Source: an uncultured Bacteroidia bacterium (GTDB taxonomy: Bacteria; Bacteroidota; Bacteroidia; Bacteroidales; UBA932). Taken from it: 6,876 nucleotides of DNA. Below, one piece after another: positions 1 to 6,380 of this stretch. The notes below the pieces were generated by a model. It made no database searches. It saw nothing but the letters and a program-made list of their open reading frames with translations, and was not told the origin of the DNA. The stretch is taken from NCBI GenBank assembly GCA_902796455.1, contig CADBPH010000278.1, positions 1 to 6,876 of the forward strand. The letters run 5' to 3'. A program made the translations under genes and the position numbers. The stretch's first letter is position 1, and every line of letters starts with the position of its first letter.

Positions 1-335
1 CCTCCGCCGGTCGCCACACTCCGCAGCAGGATCAGCGCAGGAAGCCCCATGGACAGACCGGTCAAGGCCGTCGCCGTACTCCAGAGCAGCAAGGCGCCGA
101 CCAAGATCCACTTCTTGCTAATCCGGTCCCCGAGAAGGCCTGCTACCGGCAGCAGCAGGCCGTTCACGAGAATCAGCGCCGTCCCCACAAGGCCCATTTT
201 GTCCGGGGTCAGACCCAGGTCATTCTGGATGTCCAGCAGCAGGACATTGAATATCTGGCGGTCCGCCTGGTTGAAGAAGAACGCGATGAAGAGCCAGAAA
301 ACCAGCTCCCATTTATAGGGAAACAGCTTTTTCAT
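1..335 (-). CDS. MFS transporter, N-terminal part (runs off left edge)
   Basis: Inner-membrane secondary transporter of the major facilitator superfamily; only the first 111 residues lie in the window and the C-terminus is missing. Translation begins MKKLFPYKWELVFW. A first membrane helix (about residues 10-35) contains N22-Q-A-D25-R26-Q, the Asp-Arg pair typical of spinster-like and ACS-type MFS proteins. A second helix (about 47-66) leads into the MFS motif A loop G66-LLG-D70-R71-IS-K74-K75. A third helix (about 77-93) has LLLWSTATALTG, and a fourth begins near 97. The start is the ATG 20 bases after the stop of the oxidoreductase gene, so it is probably the last or a late gene of the operon. 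No SD sequence is visible. The substrate cannot be read from this part. By context it would import the sugar or sugar acid handled by the upstream enzymes; this is inference. The family call is firm. Confidence 0.9.
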   Translation of the reverse strand, partial: MKKLFPYKWELVFWLFIAFFFNQADRQIFNVLLLDIQNDLGLTPDKMGLVGTALILVNGLLLPVAGLLGDRISKKWILVGALLLWSTATALTGLSMGLPALILLRSVATGG

Positions 336-355
336 GGATGATCTGATGCAATTTA

Positions 356-1435
356 TCAGAAATAGACCGGCTGCCCGGTGCGGACGCTTTCATAACAGGC
401 ATTGACTGCCTCGATCGTACGCCGGTGCCAGCCCAGATTGATCTTGGGGATATGATGGTTGCGGATGCAGTCCACGAACTCGTCAATCAGCCCGATCCAC
501 TCGTCAAAGTAAGTGTACTGGACGGTATAACGGTCATTCGGGGCGCCATTGTGATACACATTGGGGCCGAATGAATCCACCAGCATCACCCCCTTGTCCC
601 CGCTGATATTGAAGTTGACTTCCATCCGTTTCGGGAAAATCTCCCACCCCGGTGCCGGCACCTTGAGCCGCTCCTCCAGGCGGGACCAGGACGGATCCAG
701 CAGGAAACTGACCCCGTTTTTCATTTTTCCGTTCACCAGGATAATGTCTTCCTCTTCAATGTCGGTCCTGAGATTCGGGCCTACTTCTGCATAGATGTAT
801 TCATAGTCACTGCCCGTCAGCCAGCGGATCATATCGAAAATATGCGGATGGTCGCAGAGCGCGCCGCCGCGGAAACGGGGATCCCCCTCGCGAAGCGGGA
901 CACGGCTCCCCCAACTGAGCTCGGGCACACCCTGCCAGGGGAAGGCCCAGACAGGCGACAGCGTGATATTGGTCGCGTTGAAGGACGCAACATTCCCGAG
1001 GGCTTTCTTGGCAAACAGTTCCTTCATCCGGAAGACGACCGGGTTATAATGCATCTCCAGCTCAATCTGGCAGACGATGCCCGACTCCGAGACCACTTTC
1101 ATCATTTCATCATACTCCGCCAGATCGAAGGTCGGAATCTTCATCGAAAGAATGTGGATGCCGCGACGGGCACAGTTTCTCACCTGCTCCAGATGGCGGC
1201 TGTTCGCAGAAGCGATCACGACAGCCTCGATTTCCGGATGCGCATCAAACATCTCGTCATCAGACATGTAGCACGGAATCTCATGGTATCCGTAGTGATA
1301 GAAAACGTCACGGATTTCCTCCGACTCGGCGGAAACCGCCACCCAATCCAGCGCGGGATTGTCATGCAAGGTCTGGAAATACTTTCGGGTATGGCCGTGT
1401 GTCAGGGACAATATGGCGATCTTGACTGGTTTCAT
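356..1435 (-). CDS. Gfo/Idh/MocA-family NAD(P)-dependent oxidoreductase
   Basis: A 359-residue cytoplasmic protein of normal family length; members oxidise or reduce sugars, inositols and related polyols with NAD(P). Residues 1-125 form the Rossmann half and 130-359 the alpha/beta C-terminal half. Two family signatures are visible: the lysine of the usual EKP motif as M98-K99-I100-P101, and the active-site segment GGALCDHPHIFD (190-201) with D195 and H198, followed by W205-L206-T-G. The nucleotide-binding loop is atypical: the usual GxGxxG is replaced by L9-S-L-T-H13-G-H15. I recall similar His-Gly/Asp-His loops in a subgroup common in Bacteroidota, so this may be a subgroup trait rather than decay. 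The start codon overlaps the stop of the preceding gene (ATGA, 1432-1435), implying translational coupling to the Rossmann-less relative encoded there. The substrate is unknown. Oxidation or re-reduction of the sugar released by the locus hydrolases is the likely role (inference). Confidence 0.93.
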   Translation of the reverse strand: MKPVKIAILSLTHGHTRKYFQTLHDNPALDWVAVSAESEEIRDVFYHYGYHEIPCYMSDDEMFDAHPEIEAVVIASANSRHLEQVRNCARRGIHILSMKIPTFDLAEYDEMMKVVSESGIVCQIELEMHYNPVVFRMKELFAKKALGNVASFNATNITLSPVWAFPWQGVPELSWGSRVPLREGDPRFRGGALCDHPHIFDMIRWLTGSDYEYIYAEVGPNLRTDIEEEDIILVNGKMKNGVSFLLDPSWSRLEERLKVPAPGWEIFPKRMEVNFNISGDKGVMLVDSFGPNVYHNGAPNDRYTVQYTYFDEWIGLIDEFVDCIRNHHIPKINLGWHRRTIEAVNACYESVRTGQPVYF

Positions 1436-2115
1436 AGCTCAATTTTCTTATGGGTTTCATTGGAAGTGAGCGCGGCGGCAACGGCCTGCTTCAGCGAGGC
1501 GTCCTGCGCGGTATGGAATGCGGCCGACTGGGGATCTTTCAGGAATTCGAACGCGGCACGGATCCGCTCGATCCCTTTTTCATCCAGCCCATACAATTCA
1601 CTGTCCGTATCTTTATAGGCCTGGTCCCCGTCCTTTGTCATCAAATAAATGGACTGCTGCGGGATCTGGGTGTCCACAACCATGTCGCTCCCGACGCCGC
1701 GCCGGGCGATGATCTCATGGCGGTCCACTTCCGCCGCACCTTCGGGCAGCAGATTCCCGACCTCCACGCTGCCGACGATTCCGTTGTCCATCTTGATGAT
1801 GACGTTTCCGGAACGGCCGTCCGTAAATACGGCGTGCAGGGCCTGTATCTTATGGCCGCAGATAAACTCCGCCAGGTCGAATTCGCGATAAAGCAACTCC
1901 TCCAGCGGGGTCGAAGACGCCGTCAGGTGGCAGAAACGCAGCAGGCACGGGTGCTCCAGCGTTTCAGAGGTTACCAATTTCTTCAGTTCCACATATTTGC
2001 GGTTGCATCGCCAGGGCTGGAGCGGTACCTTTATCTCCAAATCCCCGCCGGCATAAGGGACATCGTATTTGTCCAGAAGGCCTTTCAAGGCCTCTATTTC
2101 CGTTTTTACCATCAT
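1432..2115 (-). CDS. Standalone Gfo/Idh/MocA C-terminal-domain-like protein (no Rossmann domain)
   Basis: A 227-residue predicted cytoplasmic protein. Residues about 79-160 follow the pattern of the C-terminal domain of Gfo/Idh/MocA oxidoreductases: EFDLAEFICGHKIQALHAVF (79-98) aligns with the family's HDxDxxxxLxG-x-I-x-x-V-x-A stretch. This is followed by the strand N103-VIIKMDNGIVGSVEVG and by DRHEIIARRGVGSDMVVDTQ (131-150). The ~120-residue N-terminal NAD(P)-binding half is missing, and no frame upstream encodes it, because the preceding SIS gene ends only 4 bases before this start. The frame is open, so this is a gene in its own right, not a visibly broken one. Residues 1-75 are not recognised. 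The ATGA overlap with the complete oxidoreductase downstream suggests the two are made together and may form a hetero-oligomer; Gfo/Idh enzymes are known to associate through the C-terminal sheet. The start could be either of two adjacent ATG codons. The domain assignment is by eye. Confidence 0.75.
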   Translation of the reverse strand: MMVKTEIEALKGLLDKYDVPYAGGDLEIKVPLQPWRCNRKYVELKKLVTSETLEHPCLLRFCHLTASSTPLEELLYREFDLAEFICGHKIQALHAVFTDGRSGNVIIKMDNGIVGSVEVGNLLPEGAAEVDRHEIIARRGVGSDMVVDTQIPQQSIYLMTKDGDQAYKDTDSELYGLDEKGIERIRAAFEFLKDPQSAAFHTAQDASLKQAVAAALTSNETHKKIEL

Positions 2116-2119
2116 GGAA

Positions 2120-2875
2120 TTACAAGCATTTGACTCTGTTAAAGTATTTTTTCAGGTATGCGGCATTGATTTCATCCCCGCCCGGTTCGTTCGCCGATGA
2201 CCAGACAGGCGGCGTAATCCCCTGCTCCACACATTTGCGGATCGTGTCGATCTCCAGCCAATGGGCAATATAGAAATCCACGATATTGGATACCGGGCCG
2301 AAACTGCGGTCCAGGCCGGGAATCCGGATCAGTGCGTCGCCGACCGGATTGTAATCATCGATGCAGACATCCGCGAAATCAAAGAGATTCTTCTTGTTGG
2401 AGTGGCGGATGAAATGGTCCTCGGGCATCTCGTTCTGCCAGAAAGAAGAGCTGACGGCGATCAGTTTGGCCCCGCAGCGCTTCGCCTCCATGGCCGCATC
2501 GATCGTCGCCGGGTTGATGCCGATATTGTGGAAGATGATGAACACCTCGCCGGGTTGGACTCTGTAATACTTTACGATGCTGGCGCCGTAGTTCTCCGTC
2601 CGCTCCAATTCCAGGTACTTCAATGCCTGGTTGAAGACCGAAAGGCTGGTTTCCATGATGGGATTGATGTTCGCCAGGCCGCCTGCCCGGAAGAACATTT
2701 CCCCCATGACGAGCGTCGTGTGACCGCCGCCGCCATAAACATGGATCAGTTCATCTTTTTTGATGGCTTCGACCATGAGGTCCGTCGCCTTGGATACATT
2801 TTCCGCCTGCTCGCAGCGGACTTTTTCCAACAAGGCCTCCGCCTTGTCCAGAAACCCTAAATCTGTTGATGCCAT
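2120..2875 (-). CDS. SIS-domain phosphosugar isomerase/binding protein, UPF0309 type
   Basis: A 251-residue soluble protein with one SIS (sugar isomerase) fold. Visible hallmarks of the UPF0309/COG4821-type group are GGGGHTTLVMGEMFFRAGGL (48-67) then ANINPIM, FHNIGINPATIDAAMEAK (115-132), the V-DDYNPVGDALI-like segment C171-I-DDYNPVGDALI (171-183), GPVSNIVDF (193-201) and SSANEPGGDEIN (226-237). Proteins of this group bind or isomerise phosphorylated amino- and keto-sugars in the cytoplasm. One oddity is that the phosphate-loop serines common in SIS proteins (S-x-S-G-x-N-P) are replaced here by H116-N-I-G-I-N-P, so the ligand may be non-phosphorylated or bound differently. The gene lies 13 bases after the exported hydrolase gene and 4 bases before the Gfo/Idh-like gene, inside the operon. 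Its likely role is isomerising a catabolic sugar intermediate (inference). The family is secure; the substrate is unknown. Confidence 0.88.
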   Translation of the reverse strand: MASTDLGFLDKAEALLEKVRCEQAENVSKATDLMVEAIKKDELIHVYGGGGHTTLVMGEMFFRAGGLANINPIMETSLSVFNQALKYLELERTENYGASIVKYYRVQPGEVFIIFHNIGINPATIDAAMEAKRCGAKLIAVSSSFWQNEMPEDHFIRHSNKKNLFDFADVCIDDYNPVGDALIRIPGLDRSFGPVSNIVDFYIAHWLEIDTIRKCVEQGITPPVWSSANEPGGDEINAAYLKKYFNRVKCL

Positions 2876-2888
2876 TGTTTATTGAGTT

Positions 2889-5198
2889 TTAGTATAGTAA
2901 CGCGATTTTTCCCAGCAACTTGCCATAATCCTCCGCTGTCCGGGCACAGGTGCTGAGAGACCGCATCTCCCGGAGCGGTTTGTCATAGAACGCATCGACA
3001 AGATCCTGCATGGCGCTGTCTCCGATCATTTCCTTCCCGGCCATTTTCCGGTTCACGTTTTCCATATACCGCTTGTACTCGGGCAGGAAATAATAGTCGA
3101 AGAGTTCGCTGATATAGGTCCGGCAATAGGTGTTTTCCGCATTCCCTTTCAGCGCCTGCTCAAAGGCAGGGTTGAGCGGAGAATAAACGGATTCTGTCTG
3201 CTTCCAGGTGGCATTCAGGGAATAATCATCATGCAAGGACAGGATGTCCCGCAGAAAGGTCATGGCCTTCAGCCCACGCTCTCCCGCCTTGCGGACGTCG
3301 GAGCGGGAACACTTCCCGTCCTGGAAGTCCCGCTGGGCGAGAAGATAGCGGTAAATCTCCGCCGAAAGCAGGCGGCCGCCCAGGGTGCGCGCCAAGTCGA
3401 TGACATCCCGGTCGACAAAGGCATTGCCCTTGCCGTAAGGCACTTCAGCGAGTGTTTTCCAGATTCCGGCTGCCTCAGCAATCGGCTGCTCCATGTCAGA
3501 GAGCATCTTGCTGTAGGTTTTGTAGGTGTTGTCCGGCACATCCATGATCGGCAAGGAGGTAATCCGGCGCCATACATAGGCCGTCAGCGCTTCTGTATTA
3601 ACGATATACGGAAGCACCGCATTCCAGGCTTTCTCCATCACCCCGGCATATTCCCCATACCGGTCCCGGCACAGGACGGCGATGTTCTCCTCCGCGGTCA
3701 ACATGTCCGGAGACCAGCTGTTGTGCGTGAAGTGCTGCAGCGCCAGGGCGTCGGTATGCGAATTTTCCGGCCAGTAGACAAACCCTTTGCACAGGGGATC
3801 GTCGATGGCGGACGACAACCGCTCCGCAATCCGCCCGTAATCCCCCCGGAGTTCATTTTCCGACTCATACGCATGGAAAAGTCCGAACATGTACGGAAAA
3901 CGTCCCCTGGGCACCCATTTGCGGAAATCGCCATTTTTCAGGTCCGACGTGTAGTCCATGACAATGGTGTTTTCCGGATTCAGCTCCGACAACAGTGTTT
4001 CCACTTCTTCTCCGCTCCATCCGGGAACATAAAAATCCCATCCGGCGACAATCAGGGGCGCATTCGGATAGTGTTCGCGGAGCTTGGAGATCAGCCTGCG
4101 GTAAGTGTAGCGCTTCAACTCCATGTTCTGTCCGCGGTCCTTGAAGAAGTTGCGCTCCGCAAGCCCGATGGTATGGAACATCTGCGGGCTGCCATACTCC
4201 CGGATATGCGTTTCGGTCAGGTGCCAGTAATTCTCGAGATTCTTGTCGTTACGGATGTCCCATACCATCAGGGTATTGGCGCCTGTATAGTTTTTATTGG
4301 ACTGGCTGAATAACTCCGGTTGAACTGTTTCCATATAATCCTTCGGCGTCGGGCAGTACCAATGCGTCATCGTTCCCATGTCCTCGGGATGGATCAGTTC
4401 CCGCTCCCGGGCATATTGAAGGATGTGCTTGCGCAATTCACCCCTGTATTTCAAGGGCCAGGCCGTCGTCCGGTCGTTATAGGACCGGGGCAGGGTCCCG
4501 GGCATGGGCCCGTCAACCGGAGGATAACTGACGATATCCGGGAAGGCTTTCTGGAATACATCGTCCATCCCGATCCGCAGCATGAAGAGGTTCAAGCGCT
4601 TCTTTACAATCCAGTCGATCTCCCGCTCCCATTCTTCCGGCCCCCAGTGCTCGGCCTGGAACCGGGTCAGGCTCCGGTGGGCGAAATAGCGGATGCCGCG
4701 GTAGGCGAACCGGGGGACTTCCAGGACATCCAGGCCTGTCATCTCGATGGCATCCCGCCGGGGAATGATGTCCCCGTCCCAGAAGTACCGGCATCCCGCC
4801 TGCCGTTCAAAGAAATCATACACCGCATAGAGCGTCGCCCGGCCGTTCCCTCCGGCCAGGAACAGGTAGCTGCACCCGCCGCTGCCCGCGGAAACCATGC
4901 GATAGGCATCGCTGTCGGCTCCGAGATTAAAAGAGGAGATGAGGCCGGATTCGATCGACGACCGAACGAAGCCGTTCACGTTGTCGCCGCCGATCACCAC
5001 GAGTGACGCCCCCTGTACGGGCTCCGTCACAATCGGGAGTTCGACGCCGGTCACGGCCCGGTAAAAATGCTGGAATTCAACGGCCGCATGGTGGTAGGCC
5101 GGGCTGAAACCAGCCGGTGGCTCCAGGATCATCCAATTCCCTGCCTGTGCCGCGCTGAAGACAAAGGACAGGAAAAGGGCAAACAGAATCTTCTTCAT
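2889..5198 (-). CDS. Exported glycoside hydrolase-like protein (GH89/alpha-N-acetylglucosaminidase-like barrel)
   Basis: A 769-residue exported protein. The chosen start gives a clean Sec signal peptide MKKILFALFLSFVFSAAQA|G with an AxA cleavage site and no lipobox cysteine, so the protein is probably periplasmic or secreted. A longer reading starting at 5318 would only overlap the previous gene and bury this signal. Residues 25-155 resemble the N-terminal domain that precedes barrels in GH89, GH67, GH115 and DUF4838 proteins, with V68-IGGDN and LYAVYDFFERQAGCRYF (123-139). A TIM barrel follows, opening with W185-GPEEWEREIDWIVKKRLNLF, close to the GH89 W-x-R-W-E-x-E-I-D-W-M pattern. Candidate catalytic acids are E348 (GLAERNF) and E478 (YWPENSH), which fall where GH89 has its two glutamates. 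From about 505 it is helical, as in GH89 C-termini. The exact GH family is uncertain and activity is not established. It likely starts degradation of a host or plant glycan for this operon. Confidence 0.72.
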   Translation of the reverse strand: MKKILFALFLSFVFSAAQAGNWMILEPPAGFSPAYHHAAVEFQHFYRAVTGVELPIVTEPVQGASLVVIGGDNVNGFVRSSIESGLISSFNLGADSDAYRMVSAGSGGCSYLFLAGGNGRATLYAVYDFFERQAGCRYFWDGDIIPRRDAIEMTGLDVLEVPRFAYRGIRYFAHRSLTRFQAEHWGPEEWEREIDWIVKKRLNLFMLRIGMDDVFQKAFPDIVSYPPVDGPMPGTLPRSYNDRTTAWPLKYRGELRKHILQYARERELIHPEDMGTMTHWYCPTPKDYMETVQPELFSQSNKNYTGANTLMVWDIRNDKNLENYWHLTETHIREYGSPQMFHTIGLAERNFFKDRGQNMELKRYTYRRLISKLREHYPNAPLIVAGWDFYVPGWSGEEVETLLSELNPENTIVMDYTSDLKNGDFRKWVPRGRFPYMFGLFHAYESENELRGDYGRIAERLSSAIDDPLCKGFVYWPENSHTDALALQHFTHNSWSPDMLTAEENIAVLCRDRYGEYAGVMEKAWNAVLPYIVNTEALTAYVWRRITSLPIMDVPDNTYKTYSKMLSDMEQPIAEAAGIWKTLAEVPYGKGNAFVDRDVIDLARTLGGRLLSAEIYRYLLAQRDFQDGKCSRSDVRKAGERGLKAMTFLRDILSLHDDYSLNATWKQTESVYSPLNPAFEQALKGNAENTYCRTYISELFDYYFLPEYKRYMENVNRKMAGKEMIGDSAMQDLVDAFYDKPLREMRSLSTCARTAEDYGKLLGKIALLY

Positions 5199-5223
5199 TT
5201 GTAAACTATTATTTTCCGGTCTC

Positions 5224-6258
5224 TTATGACCTGTCCAGCACTTCTCCATAAGCCTCCCCGAGTTTGTCCCACAGTTGCAGGGCATGGGGTGCCGCCAGCA
5301 CCGTTCCGTGACCGCCACGGTAAGTCCAGGCGAAGATGCTCTCGACTCCCATCTCGTCGTATAGATGGCAGATTTCTTTCACGCGGTCCAGGTTCTCCGG
5401 TTCGTTGAAATAGCCCATGATCCAGCGCTGGTTGCCCTTCCCGTATTTCTTGGCAATATCCACCGTCCGCTTGGTTATGTTCACGAAAAAGCTCTGCGGG
5501 AGACTGTAATTGAGGATGGTCGTCGAGAAGACATCGAAGGCTTTCGTCGCACCGACTTTGTCCCAATTGTCGTATCCGCGGCGCTCGGTGACATAATAGG
5601 TATTCTGCGTCGCGTGGACGCAGCAGGTGATCTTTGCATCCGGACGGATCGCCTTGATTTTTTCCGAGGCCACGCGGAGGGTTTCCAACGCCTCGTTTTC
5701 CCGGAATTGGACCACCTCCGGTGTCAGGAGTTTCGGCATCGGATAGCCGAATTGCTCCTCGAATTTTTTCTGGCATATCGGGCAGCGGCAAGACCAGTCG
5801 TCAGCCACCCCGCCAGTAATCGAGGCAATACCCTTGGGAAGGGCATAATGCGGCTCATCCCAGAAAAAGCCGTCTGCAGGCACCTCCCAGGCCAGTTTTT
5901 CCACGATCCTGTAAAAATAATCGCGGAAAGCCGGCGTATTGAAGCAGGCATTCGGAAGGGGCTCTCCCGTCAGCGCACTCACCTGCCGGTTGCCCGGATT
6001 ATTCGTCAGGAAAAGCGACGGCGGTTCTCCGCCGAACCATTTGCCGATCCCCCACGTATCCAAGTACACTTTCATCCCAAGGTCCTTGGCAACCTTGGTG
6101 ATTTCGATAATGTTCGGGAACCAGAAATCGATGTCGAATTCCGTCAGGGCGAGAATCACCGCATTGCAATTGTGCGCGATCATCTCCTCGAAATCTTTCT
6201 TTGCGTGTTCCGGATAGCTCAGTCCGTAGTAGCTCACGCCGGTTTCTTTTACTGCCAT
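5224..6258 (-). CDS. Cytoplasmic TIM-barrel glycosidase-like protein with GH42-type cysteine cluster
   Basis: First gene of the operon: 344 residues, no signal peptide or membrane segment. The strand-helix order suits a (beta/alpha)8 barrel: YYGLSYPEHAKKDFEEM (10-26), A33-VILALTE, M62-KVYLDTWG, G130-FFWDEPHYAL, K209-ITCCVHAT, W279-IMGYFNEPEN, S307-IFAWTYRGG. C105-FNTPAFRDY, W133-D134-E135-P136 and C157-R-C159-PI-C162 lie in the same order as the Cys, the Asn-Glu acid/base and the C-x-C-x-x-C zinc cluster of GH42 beta-galactosidases. E135 is therefore a candidate acid/base and E286 (FNEP) a candidate nucleophile. It is about half the usual GH42 length, with no C-terminal domains visible, so it is a divergent clan GH-A-like protein rather than a true GH42. 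It probably acts on imported saccharides (inference). The start follows an A-rich leader with no SD sequence, and the stop lies 25 bases before the next gene. Confidence 0.75.
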   Translation of the reverse strand: MAVKETGVSYYGLSYPEHAKKDFEEMIAHNCNAVILALTEFDIDFWFPNIIEITKVAKDLGMKVYLDTWGIGKWFGGEPPSLFLTNNPGNRQVSALTGEPLPNACFNTPAFRDYFYRIVEKLAWEVPADGFFWDEPHYALPKGIASITGGVADDWSCRCPICQKKFEEQFGYPMPKLLTPEVVQFRENEALETLRVASEKIKAIRPDAKITCCVHATQNTYYVTERRGYDNWDKVGATKAFDVFSTTILNYSLPQSFFVNITKRTVDIAKKYGKGNQRWIMGYFNEPENLDRVKEICHLYDEMGVESIFAWTYRGGHGTVLAAPHALQLWDKLGEAYGEVLDRS

Positions 6259-6262
6259 TTTT

Positions 6263-6281
6263 GTTTCACATTATGAAATAT
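6263..6281. promoter_or_regulatory. Operator-like inverted repeat, copy 1 (beside the operon start)
   Basis: The plus strand reads GTTTCACATTATGAAATAT. It has half-sites TTTC (6264-6267) and GAAA (6275-6278) separated by 7 bases, and ends 4 bases from the start codon of the first operon gene (6256-6258). It matches copy 2 at 14 of 17 positions over the core and shares an exact 10-base TATGAAATAT. It would lie inside the leader of the operon mRNA, fitting a repressor roadblock. Binding by the IclR protein is inferred. Confidence 0.55.
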
Positions 6282-6332
6282 AAGATATCTCGATTAATTG
6301 CATAGGAAAAATACATTTATCCAATCACTTTT

Positions 6333-6340
6333 CAAATATA
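6333..6340 (-). promoter_or_regulatory. Putative -7 promoter element for the minus-strand operon
   Basis: The minus strand reads TATATTTG, a perfect match to the Bacteroidota sigma-ABfr -7 consensus TAnnTTTG. It lies 74 bases upstream of the first operon start codon (6258), which predicts an untranslated leader of roughly 65-70 bases. No good -33 TTTG is seen at the expected distance, so the match rests on the -7 element alone in an AT-rich region. Confidence 0.55.
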
Positions 6341-6346
6341 TTTCTA

Positions 6347-6354
6347 TACATTTG
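6347..6354 (+). promoter_or_regulatory. Putative -7 promoter element for the iclR-type gene
   Basis: The plus strand reads TACATTTG, again a perfect TAnnTTTG. It ends 24 bases before the ATG at 6379, predicting a short leader of about 15-20 bases. It sits back to back with the opposite-strand element at 6333-6340, with 6 bases between, so the two promoters should compete or be co-regulated. A -33 box is not clear. Confidence 0.55.
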
Positions 6355-6361
6355 CAGTACC

Positions 6362-6380
6362 ATTTCGCAATATGAAATAT
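6362..6380. promoter_or_regulatory. Operator-like inverted repeat, copy 2 (over the iclR-type gene start)
   Basis: The plus strand reads ATTTCGCAATATGAAATAT. It has half-sites ATTTC (6362-6366) and GAAAT (6374-6378) with a 7-base centre, and overlaps the start codon at 6379-6381. It begins just downstream of the putative -7 element (6347-6354), so a bound protein would cover the predicted transcription start. This placement is typical of autorepression. Copy 1 lies 99 bases to the left in the same orientation. Confidence 0.55.

Noticed and set aside
49..318. 89-codon plus-strand open frame at the left edge
   Set aside because: The minus strand encodes a clear MFS N-terminus with a motif A loop; the plus frame is Ser/Arg/Pro-rich and unlike any protein.
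336..355. Possible terminator between the oxidoreductase and MFS genes
   Set aside because: The 20-base gap has no GC-rich stem followed by a T-run, so the genes are taken as co-transcribed.
842..1618. 258-codon open frame on the plus strand
   Set aside because: It lies antisense to two convincing genes, spans their junction, and its translation is Arg/His-rich with no recognisable fold; it is a shadow of GC-biased codons.
1450..2133. 227-codon plus-strand open frame opposite the Gfo/Idh-like gene
   Set aside because: It is the complementary shadow of the real minus-strand gene. The minus frame carries family-like sequence and fits operon spacing, while the plus frame does not.
3231..4313. 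360-codon plus-strand open frame
   Set aside because: It is entirely antisense within the exported hydrolase gene and has a shadow-type composition rich in Arg, Gln, Pro and Val.
4320..5006. 228-codon plus-strand open frame
   Set aside because: It is antisense within the hydrolase gene, Pro/Gly-rich, with no promoter or domain signal.
5199..5318. Upstream extension of the exported hydrolase reading frame by 40 codons, to an ATG at 5318
   Set aside because: It would overlap the 3' end of the preceding gene by about 95 bases and bury a well-formed signal peptide that begins at the ATG at 5198.
5365..6276. 303-codon plus-strand open frame
   Set aside because: It is antisense to the GH42-like gene and its composition is typical of a reverse-complement shadow.
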